Shown here piece by piece: positions 15,655 through 25,836 of a stretch of DNA of 64,000 nucleotides. A program made the translations under genes and the position numbers. Position 1 is the stretch's first letter; every line of letters starts with the position of its first letter. Below the pieces are notes generated by a model, which had not been told where the DNA came from, made no database searches, and saw nothing but the letters and a program-made list of their open reading frames with translations. Source of the stretch: JAGOJE01 sp964553715 (lineage in GTDB: Bacteria > Pseudomonadota > Alphaproteobacteria > Rickettsiales > Rickettsiaceae); NCBI GenBank assembly GCA_964553715.1, contig CAZKKY010000001.1, forward strand, positions 1-64,000, read 5' to 3'.

Positions 15655-17322
15655 TTATATCAATTTTTTATGTTTATATTTTGGATTTGCTACATCTTGC
15701 CCCATATGAGATAACATGTAATTATGATAATCATTATAATTACCCTCAAACCAGGTTGGATTCCCTTCTTCTTCAAAAGAGATTATATGGGTTGCGATAC
15801 GGTCTAAGAACCATCTATCATGCGTTATAACAAAAACACAACCAGCAAAATCCAAGATCGCATCTTCTAAAGCGCGTAATGTATCTACGTCAAGATCGTT
15901 AGATGGTTCATCAAGTAATAGTACATTAGCGCCTTCTTTTAGCATCTTTGCCATATGCACTCTATTTCGCTCTCCTCCTGATAGCATTCCAACCTTTTTT
16001 TGCTGATCTCCACCTTTGAAGTTAAAAGCAGCACAATAGGCCCTACTCTTTACTATTCTATCACCCAGGGTCATGTCATCAAGCCCATCAGAAATTTCTT
16101 CCCAAACTGTTTTGTTAGGGTCTAAATTGTCCCTTGACTGATCTATATATCCAAGCTTAACGGTAGATCCTATTTTGATCTCTCCAGAATCTGGTTTATC
16201 TTTCTTAGTTATCATATTAAACAAAGTGGTCTTACCAGCTCCATTAGGACCAATAATACCAACAATAGCACCAGGAGGAACCTTGAAATTTAAATCCGTA
16301 GACAAGGTTTTTTCACCGAACTTTTTAGAAACATTCTCAAGCTCTATAACCGTATCCCCTAATCTTGGTCCATTAGGAATAACTATCTGCGTAACAACAC
16401 TACTTTTATCCCTTTGTTTTTCTAGCAATTCTTGATAAGCATTTATCCTTGCTTTACTTTTAGACTGCCTTGCTTTAGGAGATTGCCTAATCCACTCAAG
16501 CTCTTTCTTCAAGTGCTTTGTACGATCGCTTTCTTCTTTCTCTTCAAGAGACAATTTTTGATATTTCTGTTCAAGCCAAGCAGAATAATTAGAATGCCAT
16601 GGAACGCACTGACCACGATCTATCTCTAAAATCCACTCAGTTACATTATCAAGAAAGTAACGATCGTGGGTAATTACTACAACAGTCCCCTTATAGCTCT
16701 TTAGGTAATTTTCTAACCATGATACAGATTCAGCATCTAAATGGTTTGTAGGTTCATCAAGAAGTATCATATCTGGTTTTTCAAGAAGCAGCTTACATAA
16801 AGCAACCCTTCTTTTTTCCCCACCAGATATCCTAGTAACATCAGCATCTTTAGGAGGGCACCTTAGAGCATCCATAGCAATTTCTATTTCTCTCTCTAAA
16901 CTCCATGCATCTACTTGATCTATTTTTTCTTGAAGTTCAGCCTGCCTTTCTAGAAGAGCGTTCATTTCATCATCAGTCATTTCTTCAGCGAATTTTGCAC
17001 TCACTTCATTAAATTCATCAATCAGAGCCTTTTTATCAGCAAGGCCTTCCATAATATTATCAAAAACATTCTTACTACTATTTAATTTTGGCTCTTGAGC
17101 TAAATATCCCACTTTCAAACCATCCATGGCCCAAGCTTCACCGTCAAACTCTTTATCTTCTCCTGCTAATATCTTAAGCAGAGTAGACTTTCCTGCCCCG
17201 TTATGGCCAATAATTCCAATCTTTGCACCAGGAAGGAACGAAAGCCAAGTCTCTTTTAAAATCTGCTTACCATTTATGCTTTTAGTAAGACCCTTCATTA
17301 CATACACATATTGCGTAGACAT
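15655..17322 (-). CDS. ettA: energy-dependent translational throttle protein (ABC-F)
   Basis: Cytosolic ABC-F ATPase that binds the ribosomal E site and gates early elongation by the ATP/ADP level. It has two ATPase domains: Walker A GHNGAGKST with signature SGGEKRR, then GPNGAGKTT with SGGERNR, each followed by LLDEPTNHLD or LLDEPSNDLD. There is no membrane domain. I prefer ATG at 17320-17322 because GAGAG lies upstream and MSTQYVYVM aligns with the usual N-terminus; an in-frame TTG at 17337 is less likely. It stands alone between TPR genes and the small periplasmic gene. Confidence 0.93.
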   Translation of the reverse strand: MSTQYVYVMKGLTKSINGKQILKETWLSFLPGAKIGIIGHNGAGKSTLLKILAGEDKEFDGEAWAMDGLKVGYLAQEPKLNSSKNVFDNIMEGLADKKALIDEFNEVSAKFAEEMTDDEMNALLERQAELQEKIDQVDAWSLEREIEIAMDALRCPPKDADVTRISGGEKRRVALCKLLLEKPDMILLDEPTNHLDAESVSWLENYLKSYKGTVVVITHDRYFLDNVTEWILEIDRGQCVPWHSNYSAWLEQKYQKLSLEEKEESDRTKHLKKELEWIRQSPKARQSKSKARINAYQELLEKQRDKSSVVTQIVIPNGPRLGDTVIELENVSKKFGEKTLSTDLNFKVPPGAIVGIIGPNGAGKTTLFNMITKKDKPDSGEIKIGSTVKLGYIDQSRDNLDPNKTVWEEISDGLDDMTLGDRIVKSRAYCAAFNFKGGDQQKKVGMLSGGERNRVHMAKMLKEGANVLLLDEPSNDLDVDTLRALEDAILDFAGCVFVITHDRWFLDRIATHIISFEEEGNPTWFEGNYNDYHNYMLSHMGQDVANPKYKHKKLI

Positions 17323-17542
17323 ATTTATATCTCTCAAATTTATTTATTCAATGCAGATACTTATAAGGTAATAAGCAAATAAAGCCAATCTTTTTTTATA
17401 AACAATAGTTGCAATAAAACATCAATGCAGCATATGTAGCATAAATAAAAAAGAGATTTTATTTTAATATTTGAAAATACCTTGCCATAGATTCAAGCAA
17501 AGATATAATTACCAGTACAAACATTTAATTAACAGGTTAATT

Positions 17543-17722
17543 ATGACAAAACAAATTTTTGCACTAGTTGCTTCTCTTATCTTAGCTTCATCTGTATTCG
17601 CTACAGCCACTACAGAACATAAAGATGAACCAAAAGAAGAAATGATGAAAAAAGAAGAAATGATGAAAGAAAATGCAAAAGAAGAAATGACAAAAGAAGA
17701 TCATTCTCATAATAAGCAATAA
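17543..17722 (+). CDS. small exported charged protein
   Basis: Encodes 59 residues: a signal peptide (about 1-20, cleavage after VFA) and a mature part made almost only of K, E, M, D and H, with a repeated EEMMK pattern (MMKKEEMMKENAKEEM). The ATG at 17543 has AACAGG upstream, and an intrinsic terminator follows. Function unknown; the acidic/basic, Met- and His-containing tail could bind metal, but that is only a guess. It is a single-gene unit. Confidence 0.7.
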   Translation: MTKQIFALVASLILASSVFATATTEHKDEPKEEMMKKEEMMKENAKEEMTKEDHSHNKQ

Positions 17723-17781
17723 TTAAGCGATTTGTAATAGTTATATTTTTATACAAAACTAATACTGTTACTTCGTAAATT

Positions 17782-17817
17782 AAGGGCCTTAAGATACAAA
17801 TCTTAGGGCCTTTTTTT
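17782..17817 (+). terminator. intrinsic terminator after the small exported protein
   Basis: AAGGGCCTTAAGAT pairs with ATCTTAGGGCCTTT (with G-U pairs) around a short loop and is followed by seven T residues at 17811-17817. Confidence 0.85.
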
Positions 17818-17957
17818 ATTTTATATACATACTCAATAAATACTCTACTTAAAGCATTAACAAGAAAGATAATAATTTTTAAAAAAATTACTATCTTGGA
17901 TAAATAATAATGTGTATTATAACACTATTAATAGTTATTGCTTTTTACATTAATATT

Positions 17958-18605
17958 ATGACTAACATAGTTCAAAGATTTATATCTGGTGGTTTGCTTG
18001 GCGCTATAATATTATTATCTATTTTATATAGTGATACATTATTTAATCTTATTCTTCTTACAATATCTATGTTGATGTATTATGAATGGTACAATATGAC
18101 CAAAAGCGATATTTTATTTGCTGTATCTGGTATTGCCATTATTTTTATCCCCATTTTTTGCTTATACCAAGTAAGCTCTATGAATTACGGAAAGATGGCC
18201 ATACTGTTATATGCTTTAATTATAGCTTCTGTAGATAGTTTTGCGATGTTTGTTGGCAAATTAGTTGGCGGACAGAAGCTTGCTCCTAAAATCAGCCCTA
18301 ATAAAACTTGGAGCGGTTTTTTTGGTGGAGTTGGTTCTGCGATAATTGTATCTGTATTAGGGTATTTTTTCATAAAAGAATATAACGTAAGATATAATAT
18401 AATAGAATTTATATTATTTGGAGGACTGATTGCCGCTATAGAGCAATGTAGCGATCTATTCATCTCTATTTTTAAAAGAAAATTTGGAATAAAAGATACT
18501 GGATCAATTATTCCTGGTCATGGCGGAGCATTAGATAGATTTGATGGAATAATTTTAACAGCTCCACTTCTTTTATTATTGGTATCTTTAGGCGGTATGA
18601 AGTGA
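17958..18605 (+). CDS. cdsA: phosphatidate cytidylyltransferase
   Basis: Makes CDP-diacylglycerol from phosphatidate and CTP, the precursor used by PssA at 1.3-2.1 kb. It is a polytopic membrane protein with the family signature SIFKRKFGIKDTG followed by PGHGGALDRFD near the C-terminus. I chose ATG 17958 (MTNIVQRFISGG) because it matches the common N-terminus; an upstream ATG at 17910 would add 16 hydrophobic residues. It is slightly short but complete. It overlaps ftsB by four bases (GTGA). Confidence 0.92.
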   Translation: MTNIVQRFISGGLLGAIILLSILYSDTLFNLILLTISMLMYYEWYNMTKSDILFAVSGIAIIFIPIFCLYQVSSMNYGKMAILLYALIIASVDSFAMFVGKLVGGQKLAPKISPNKTWSGFFGGVGSAIIVSVLGYFFIKEYNVRYNIIEFILFGGLIAAIEQCSDLFISIFKRKFGIKDTGSIIPGHGGALDRFDGIILTAPLLLLLVSLGGMK

Positions 18606-18976
18606 TAAAAAATTTTCTATCAAATATCCTCAGTGATAAAAAAATATTTTTTAACTCTTTGATGTTTTGTGTCTTGATTTATTTTATTTTCCATACTATC
18701 GCTGGCAACAGAGGTATTATAGCTTATTTTAAGATCAACCAAAAAATAGAAAAAAGTAATAATGATCTTAATATACTAAAAGCGGAAAGAATAGATCTAG
18801 AACATAAAGTAAATTTGTTAAAATCTCCTATAGACAGAGATATGCTAGATGAACAAGCAAGAAAAGTTTTTGGTGTTGCAAAACCGACTGAAAAAGTATT
18901 TGTCGTTTCTAAACCAGATGATAAAGACTCTACTAAGATTACAAATAACGCATCTGATAAATCTGAATCTCAGTAG
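18602..18976 (+). CDS. ftsB: septum formation initiator FtsB/DivIC
   Basis: Small bitopic divisome protein: a membrane segment at about 18-36 followed by a coiled coil (about 42-85) with KIEKSNNDLNILKAER, then a conserved short region LDEQARKVFGVAKPTE typical of alphaproteobacterial FtsB. It partners FtsQ (3065-3886) and FtsL. The start is GTG overlapping the cdsA stop. It ends with a charged tail. Its 3' end faces the large ankyrin gene, 15 bases away, with no clear terminator. Confidence 0.85.
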   Translation: MIKNFLSNILSDKKIFFNSLMFCVLIYFIFHTIAGNRGIIAYFKINQKIEKSNNDLNILKAERIDLEHKVNLLKSPIDRDMLDEQARKVFGVAKPTEKVFVVSKPDDKDSTKITNNASDKSESQ

Positions 18977-18991
18977 AGTCAAGAATCATAT

Positions 18992-21900
18992 CTATGTTAT
19001 CAAATCATTATTTCCTAACAAAGGAGTAGTTGAATTTGTATCTAAATCGCTCCCTGTACTATCAAAAGAAGATATTGTTGGAAGATATTTTGTAAAATCA
19101 CTATGATTAACTACTCTATCAATCATATCAAAAATGTTACCTTGTAAAAAATCTTCTTTTTGGGCAGCAAATTTTGTTGCTATATTAATAGCAATATAGC
19201 TAACAAGATCAGGAGCTTTTATAGATTCTACTAGTAATTTCCTATAGCATGCCTTCTGAAGCAATACCTCTGAAATTTCTCTAGCAAGATCCTTATCGCT
19301 CTCTGAATAATCAAGAGACAGCCCTGAAATTTCCTTATATTTTTCTACTGAAGCTATAGCGACTTTTTCTGACTCAGCAATAATTTCTTGAGAAAATAAT
19401 CCATATTCATCTAATACTAAATCAAGAAGTAAAACAGCCTTTTGCATGTTATCGTTAATATCATATATGTGAGAAATATCTCCACCATAGATTTTGCATA
19501 TTAGAACGCTTGATATAATACCAGCATGGGATGATGCATCAAGGCGCAAAATATTTGTTCCTTCTTGGGGATTAATAATAAAGCTATTAATCTCATCTTG
19601 AAACAATTTCACCAATTGATCCGCTGCCATTTTCCCCTTACCAGAACCATCTTCATGAAGAAATCCTGATATCTCTTTTACATTATAAAATATATTCTTA
19701 ACTATACCTAAGAAAACTTTTTGGACTGTCTTTGCTACAGTTTGTTTATTTTCTAATTTTGTATAGTCTAATATCTCATTCATATCTTCATGCTTAAGTA
19801 ACTCTATTGCCATTTTATGAACTATATCGTGAAAATCAATAGGACCGTTTGCTACATCAAACAAATTTTTAATTATAATCTTTTGTTGAGCATTATCTAT
19901 TTTCGAAAGCACGCTACCTATTAATTGCACTGCAAAACCTACAACTGGCACATATGCTCCGATGAATTTTATCATATTACCGGCATTACCAAGTAATCCT
20001 GATTTATCGCTAGATACTATATCAGACTGCACAACGCTAGAAGCAAGATATGCTACATTTAGCTGTTTTATCAGCTCATTAAAAAACTCTATTTTGTAAG
20101 AATCATTAAAAATAGATTGAAGATCAGCTTTGCTTTCCTCTAATTTAGAAAGATAACCAGAAATTTCTAAACATAGTGGCTCTAATTTTTTAATAACTGC
20201 CATAGCATCTACTGCGGATCCTTTTATTTCTATCATTTCATCATAATATTGTGCAAGTCTGGTTTTAAGATCCTCTAGTTCATCATGACTCAAAGATCTA
20301 GAAGCAAGCCCCTTCTCTAAAGAAAATATTTTTTCTTCTTGTGAATGTAGACGTTCTTGATATTCTATAAAATCATCCTTGATCTTAGCAAGATTCAGTA
20401 TTTCTTTTTGCTGATTATCATTAAATTTCTGCTCTAGCATATCTATTGCTTCCTTATTATATTCATTAGAGAGCTTAATAATCTCTTCAAAGTCATTTTG
20501 CCTTTGATGTAGCTGATCTATTCGAGACTCTAGCTCGATTAGTTTGGTAGGATTATTTCCATCCTCATTTTTTGCTTTTAGCTCATCAATTTGTTTTTGG
20601 AGATTTGATACTTCGCTTGAAGTATATTGTGCTATTGATTCCCTTAAATTGTCGTCTATTTTACTTACTTTAGACCCTAGCTCATTTAATCGAGTTTGTA
20701 ATAACATCACCATAGAGTGTAATTCTGCTATAGAATCATTCTCACTTTTTCCTTCTGTAAAAGCATTAGTTATTGACTTTTTTGCCTCTATATTAGCCTC
20801 ATTAACAGCAGCGCGCCTGGGATCTTCTGGATCAAGAGTAGATACAACCCTTATAGCTTCCATTGATAATGCTTGCAGTTCTTGAACCTTAAGAATTAAG
20901 TCTTGATTATTCCTTGCAAGATTACTACTCATCTTCATTATATTAGCAGCACCAATGTAAGTACGAACGTTAGGAAGTTCTCTTCTTGCTATATCATAAC
21001 AATCTTGCGCTTCTTGGATTAATCCTACCCCTATCAGAGCATCACCTTTGTGCTCATAATACATAGAATTACCAGGGTCTTGTGATATTGCTACATCAAA
21101 GCATTTCAATGCCTCATCAAATCTACACAAATCTAACAAAGTACACCCTGCATTGCAATAATATCCTGATTCGTATTTGTTCATAGAAATAGCCCTTTCA
21201 AAGTAGGATAAAGCTTCTTCAAATTTACGTAGATTTCTAAGACATAAACCTTTAACATTATACACTTCATCGTTATCTTGGTTCAAATCAATTGCTTGAT
21301 TAGCATAATCAAGCGCTTCATCAAATCTTTTTAATCTACTCAATATTGTTGCTTTTCTAGCAAAAGCTTCTGATGCGCCAGGGGCTAATTCTATTGCTTT
21401 ATCATAATTTGCTAAAGCATAATTATCATTTTCAAGCTTGTGAAATATCATTCCTTTTTCATAATAATATTTCCAATTATTAGTACCATTCACAATTTCT
21501 TTATTACAAGTGAGAAATTTATATTTTTGTTCCATGTATATTTTACTAAGCACAGTATCAGTAGACAAATTATTCTGATGTAAATAATTAGAAAGATATT
21601 CTTCAACCTTTATATTACAATATTTTTGGGCAAGCATCAGTGGATTGTGTTTTTGAAGGCCAGATGATTCCTGATTTAAATTTGCTCCTCTACTTGCTAA
21701 AAGCTCCATCATTCTTACTCCTGCAAGCCCAGCAGCAACATGCACAAGGTAATACCCATCACCTCTAGGAATAGATGGATCAACATTATATTTTATCAAT
21801 GCATATTCAACTAGCTCTTCCTTGCCAGCTTCTAAAAATAATGAAAGAGGAGTACTACTCATAGTATCACAAGAAATAAGATTGATATCTGCACCTTTAG

Positions 21901-23113
21901 CTACCAATACATCTAGCAAACCCTTTGCTAAATTGATATCCGATAGTTTTGATAAATAATGAATCGGACCACATCCATTATTACTTACTAAGTAGGGATT
22001 AAAATTTTCTTGATTAGCCAAAACATTAGCAAATGAATTATTTCTAGCACAAGCTACCATAAATGGTGTTATGCCATTAACATCCTGAAAATTAAGGTTA
22101 AATCCAGGGATATCAATTAATTCTTTTAACATCCATGTGTTTTCTAACGCACCGTAACTAATACGACAAAAAGCATCAAAAAGAGTAAATTGATCACCGG
22201 CAGGATTTACTACATATTCATTAATATTAAGGCCATATGAAGATAATAGCTTAACGATTTTCATAGCATTATCAGCACCTATAAAATATCCGTCACTAGA
22301 CCTAATATTTGTATAAAATTTAGATTCCATCTGCAAATTTTGAATCATTGTATAGCCTTGATCGTAATATACGTGTAATTGTCCATTAATCCACAAACCA
22401 CTACTATCACTAGGCATATCAAATTCATCTAATATAAAGGTTTGAATAGGAAAATTATTTAATAATTCAAACCACAAATCTTTTTGTCCAGCAGATAGGC
22501 TAGCGCCTTTTTCTAGAAGTTTTTTTACGTTAGATGGTATATTTTGTTTTACCATAACTGATAGAGCTGTATCACCCTCTTTATTTACTACATCTAGATT
22601 TGTTGATTTAGGCAATAAGAAGTTAAATATATCCGGATTCATATTCTCATGCTGTCTACACGCAGATGTTGGCAACATAAGCTCTGCAACTCTTACTTCT
22701 GTTACAGGGTCCTTATATTCAAGTATGTTTTGTAGATAAGGATTATTGATTACGTTGTGTAATATTTTTATCCTATCATCAAGATTAAAATTTGCCCAAA
22801 ATGTACTAAATATCAAATAGCCAACTGAGCCAACAGGAATATTAAAGGCACTAATAACACTAATAAATTGATCATGAGTATCTGCTGCTATAGTATCACC
22901 AGAAGATTTTTGCATTTCTAGCCCTATCTTTTCGATAGCATTTTTGGTCTCATACCCACTACCTAATCTCACAATACATATGTCAGTATCTCGCAATAAC
23001 GTCTCCAGCTCTATTATTTTAGAATTAGTTGGATTTTGTGATCTTAGAGAGTCAATTTTTTCTTGAAGTTTTAAAGACCATTCTCTGTGCTTTTCTTTTA
23101 ATAATGAAAACAT
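18992..23113 (-). CDS. giant ankyrin/TPR/coiled-coil protein
   Basis: A 1373-residue mosaic. After a helical N-terminus come degenerate ankyrin repeats (about 176-510; for example NVKKLLEKGASL, GITPFMVACARNN, MMELLASRGANLN), five TPRs (about 545-715), and a long coiled coil (about 785-1000). A hydrophobic segment (about 1038-1072, with GAYVPVVGFAVQLIGSVL) and a helical C-terminus complete it. No signal peptide is visible. Ankyrin plus TPR in one chain is characteristic of host-associated Rickettsiales. It may be a secreted effector or surface scaffold, and the hydrophobic stretch could insert in a membrane. No enzyme motif was recognised. The start ATG is not backed by a strong ribosome site. 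Confidence 0.85.
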   Translation of the reverse strand: MFSLLKEKHREWSLKLQEKIDSLRSQNPTNSKIIELETLLRDTDICIVRLGSGYETKNAIEKIGLEMQKSSGDTIAADTHDQFISVISAFNIPVGSVGYLIFSTFWANFNLDDRIKILHNVINNPYLQNILEYKDPVTEVRVAELMLPTSACRQHENMNPDIFNFLLPKSTNLDVVNKEGDTALSVMVKQNIPSNVKKLLEKGASLSAGQKDLWFELLNNFPIQTFILDEFDMPSDSSGLWINGQLHVYYDQGYTMIQNLQMESKFYTNIRSSDGYFIGADNAMKIVKLLSSYGLNINEYVVNPAGDQFTLFDAFCRISYGALENTWMLKELIDIPGFNLNFQDVNGITPFMVACARNNSFANVLANQENFNPYLVSNNGCGPIHYLSKLSDINLAKGLLDVLVAKGADINLISCDTMSSTPLSLFLEAGKEELVEYALIKYNVDPSIPRGDGYYLVHVAAGLAGVRMMELLASRGANLNQESSGLQKHNPLMLAQKYCNIKVEEYLSNYLHQNNLSTDTVLSKIYMEQKYKFLTCNKEIVNGTNNWKYYYEKGMIFHKLENDNYALANYDKAIELAPGASEAFARKATILSRLKRFDEALDYANQAIDLNQDNDEVYNVKGLCLRNLRKFEEALSYFERAISMNKYESGYYCNAGCTLLDLCRFDEALKCFDVAISQDPGNSMYYEHKGDALIGVGLIQEAQDCYDIARRELPNVRTYIGAANIMKMSSNLARNNQDLILKVQELQALSMEAIRVVSTLDPEDPRRAAVNEANIEAKKSITNAFTEGKSENDSIAELHSMVMLLQTRLNELGSKVSKIDDNLRESIAQYTSSEVSNLQKQIDELKAKNEDGNNPTKLIELESRIDQLHQRQNDFEEIIKLSNEYNKEAIDMLEQKFNDNQQKEILNLAKIKDDFIEYQERLHSQEEKIFSLEKGLASRSLSHDELEDLKTRLAQYYDEMIEIKGSAVDAMAVIKKLEPLCLEISGYLSKLEESKADLQSIFNDSYKIEFFNELIKQLNVAYLASSVVQSDIVSSDKSGLLGNAGNMIKFIGAYVPVVGFAVQLIGSVLSKIDNAQQKIIIKNLFDVANGPIDFHDIVHKMAIELLKHEDMNEILDYTKLENKQTVAKTVQKVFLGIVKNIFYNVKEISGFLHEDGSGKGKMAADQLVKLFQDEINSFIINPQEGTNILRLDASSHAGIISSVLICKIYGGDISHIYDINDNMQKAVLLLDLVLDEYGLFSQEIIAESEKVAIASVEKYKEISGLSLDYSESDKDLAREISEVLLQKACYRKLLVESIKAPDLVSYIAINIATKFAAQKEDFLQGNIFDMIDRVVNHSDFTKYLPTISSFDSTGSDLDTNSTTPLLGNNDLIT

Positions 23114-23320
23114 AATATACCTACCTATTGATTAAAAAATACGTAACTAGAAGTAATCTATGGTTACATTTTTTATACTACGGATGCTTATTTTAAAAGT
23201 CAACTTAAAATTACACAAAAAAAGGAAAATGTACTTTAGGTTTATAGATGTTTTGATTCATAATTATGGCAAGCCTTATGAAAATAAGGCTTAGCCAGTA
23301 AAAATGGTTAGAAAATTTTA

Positions 23321-23584
23321 TTATGCTGGATTGGGTATATTTCCAGATAGAGGAATTTCGTGACTTTGATCATGATCACGCATATAATACGTAGGATCAT
23401 AATTTATGTCTCCTACAAAAGTGTTAACATCTCCAATCACTAACCTCGATAATACCTTAAAAAAATCCGGGGTATCATACGATGAACCTGTGAAAGTGAT
23501 CATTCTTGTAGTAGTATTGCCACCAACTACCACTGGATCAGGAAAGGTGTGTTGCGTGGTATTATTATTGTTTTCATTATTCAT
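23321..23584 (-). CDS. small orphan protein
   Basis: 87 residues of unknown family: an Asn/Thr-rich start (NNENNNNTTQH), then FPDPVVVGGNTTTRMITFTG and a polar rest. No membrane segment, signal or motif. A good ribosome site, AAAGGA, lies seven bases before ATG at 23582-23584, which supports translation. It lies upstream of the large ankyrin protein in the same direction, separated by 207 bases, so joint expression is possible but not shown. Confidence 0.5.
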   Translation of the reverse strand: MNNENNNNTTQHTFPDPVVVGGNTTTRMITFTGSSYDTPDFFKVLSRLVIGDVNTFVGDINYDPTYYMRDHDQSHEIPLSGNIPNPA

Positions 23585-23855
23585 ATGGTTCCTTTGATTT
23601 TTGTTACAAAATAATCACTTTAAGTAAAATAATTAAAGTAATTAATTGCAATATTTACCATTTTCATGCCTCAAACACAAGTTGCTTTTTAATTTTTTTA
23701 TTCACCTATTAGATGAGATAAATTTCCTATAAAATTTGATGAGTTTTTATGTAATGAGTTAGGACTTATAAGCCATATCGAAACTACTTAAGGATAAACT
23801 TGATTTTTTTAGCTATATGTCATAATGTGTCTTGGTAGAATTATGGTACTAAGGC

Positions 23856-25835
23856 ATGGCAGATTTATTTAGTGTAAATGCAAAATTAAAAAATGATGAC
23901 AAAAGCTATACAGCATCTGACATTGAGGTTCTTGAAGGGCTAGAACCTGTAAGGCATAGGCCTGGCATGTATATTGGGGGAGTTGATGAATCTGCTATGC
24001 ATCACCTTGTTTCAGAGGTTCTTGATAACGCTATGGATGAAGCTGTTGCAGGATATGCAAACCGCATTTCTATTACAATGCATAGTGATAATAGCATAAC
24101 TATAGAAGATAATGGCAGAGGCATCCCTATTGATTCTCACCCTAAATTTCCTTCAAAATCAGCTTTAGAAGTAATTTTAAGCACTCTTCACTCTGGTGGC
24201 AAATTTTCAAATAAAGCATATAAAACAGCCGGAGGCCTGCACGGAGTTGGAGTATCTGTTGTAAATGCTTTATCAGAAAAGCTAATTGTAGAAGTTGTAA
24301 AAGATAAGAAATTATATAGACAAGAATATTCTAGAGGATTCCCCAAAACTCCTTTAGAAATGATTGGTTCTTCTGGTAATAAAAGAGGTACTTCTATCAC
24401 GTTTTTACCAGATCATGAAATTTTTGGATCTACCCTTTACCTAAAGCCTAAAAGAATATACGAGCTAGCAAAATCAAAAGCATATTTATATCGGGGGATA
24501 GAGATAATCTGGAATTGTGATATATCACTACTGAAAGATGAATCAGTCCCCGCAAATGATGTAATACATTTTCCTAATGGTCTTACTGATTATTTAGTTT
24601 CTAGGCTAAATTCAGGTAGAAAAATCATAGATTCGATTTTTGATGGTAATGCAATAATTGGAAATGACGAAAAGATAGAATGGTCAATAGGATGGAGAGA
24701 AGATGAGGGCTTTATTCAGTCCTATTGCAATACTATTCCTACCCCTCTTGGAGGCACGCACGAACAAGGCTTAAGATCGGCACTACTACGAGGTTTTAAG
24801 ATATACGGAGAAATGATAGGCAACAAAAAAGCAAGCATCATTACGATTGATGATATAATGGTTTCTGCATGTGTTGTTATATCGATTTTTATCAAAAACC
24901 CTCTATTTCAAGGTCAAACCAAAGAAAAACTCGTTTCAAATGGAGTAAGTAAAGTAGTAGAGAATGCTTTTAAGGATCATCTAGACCACTGGCTTAGTAA
25001 CGATAAGGCTAGTTCTAGTAAATTGCTAGATTTCCTTATTGCTATTGCCGAAGAAAGGTTAAGTCGTAAATCTGAAAAGCAGGTGAACAGAAAATCATTT
25101 ACTGAGAAATTAAGACTTCCTGGAAAATTAGCAGATTGCACTAGGAATATACCAGACGGAACAGAGTTATTTATAGTAGAAGGCGATTCCGCAGGCGGAT
25201 CTGCAAAACAAGCACGCAATAGAGAAACTCAAGCTATTTTACCTATTAGAGGCAAGATTCTGAACGTTGCAAACTCTACCTCTGATAAAATAAATCAAAG
25301 CCAAGCTATTTCTGATATCGAAGTTGCGCTTGCTTGTGGATCTATGTCTAAATATTCTGAAAGCAATTTACGTTATGAAAAAATCATTATAATGACAGAT
25401 GCTGATGTGGACGGAGCTCATATAGCTGCTCTTTTAATGACTTTTTTCTATTTAAGAATGCCCAAATTAATAGAAAATGGTCATCTTTATATAGCAGAAC
25501 CTCCATTATACAGAATTAACCAAGGGGATAAAATATATTACGCTTCAAATGAAGATCAGAAAGAAAAATTAATAGCTAGCTTGACAAAAAACAGTAAGGC
25601 AAAAATTGATATAGGAAGATTTAAAGGTCTTGGTGAAATGACAGCATCACAATTAAAAGAAACAACTATGAATCCTGAAAATCGTATTCTTACTAGAGTA
25701 ACAATAGAAGATATAAAAGCAGTAGACCAGATAGTAGATGACTTAATGGGCAAAAAGCCAGAAAAAAGATTCCAATTTATACATAGTCAGTCGTTGACAA
25801 AAATGAATGAAGTAGTAAATAATTTGGATCTATAG
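23856..25835 (+). CDS. parE: DNA topoisomerase IV subunit B
   Basis: ATPase subunit of topoisomerase IV, which decatenates daughter chromosomes. It has the GHKL ATPase with EVLDNAMDEA and DNGRGIP motifs and the GGLHGVG loop. The transducer domain follows, then the TOPRIM part with EGDSAGGSA, PIRGKILNVA and DADVDGAHI, and a short C-terminal end. At 659 residues without the long GyrB insert, and with the DIEVLEGLEPVRHRPGMYIG start, ParE is preferred to GyrB. ctpA follows after one base. Confidence 0.93.
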   Translation: MADLFSVNAKLKNDDKSYTASDIEVLEGLEPVRHRPGMYIGGVDESAMHHLVSEVLDNAMDEAVAGYANRISITMHSDNSITIEDNGRGIPIDSHPKFPSKSALEVILSTLHSGGKFSNKAYKTAGGLHGVGVSVVNALSEKLIVEVVKDKKLYRQEYSRGFPKTPLEMIGSSGNKRGTSITFLPDHEIFGSTLYLKPKRIYELAKSKAYLYRGIEIIWNCDISLLKDESVPANDVIHFPNGLTDYLVSRLNSGRKIIDSIFDGNAIIGNDEKIEWSIGWREDEGFIQSYCNTIPTPLGGTHEQGLRSALLRGFKIYGEMIGNKKASIITIDDIMVSACVVISIFIKNPLFQGQTKEKLVSNGVSKVVENAFKDHLDHWLSNDKASSSKLLDFLIAIAEERLSRKSEKQVNRKSFTEKLRLPGKLADCTRNIPDGTELFIVEGDSAGGSAKQARNRETQAILPIRGKILNVANSTSDKINQSQAISDIEVALACGSMSKYSESNLRYEKIIIMTDADVDGAHIAALLMTFFYLRMPKLIENGHLYIAEPPLYRINQGDKIYYASNEDQKEKLIASLTKNSKAKIDIGRFKGLGEMTASQLKETTMNPENRILTRVTIEDIKAVDQIVDDLMGKKPEKRFQFIHSQSLTKMNEVVNNLDL

Positions 25836-25836
25836 A

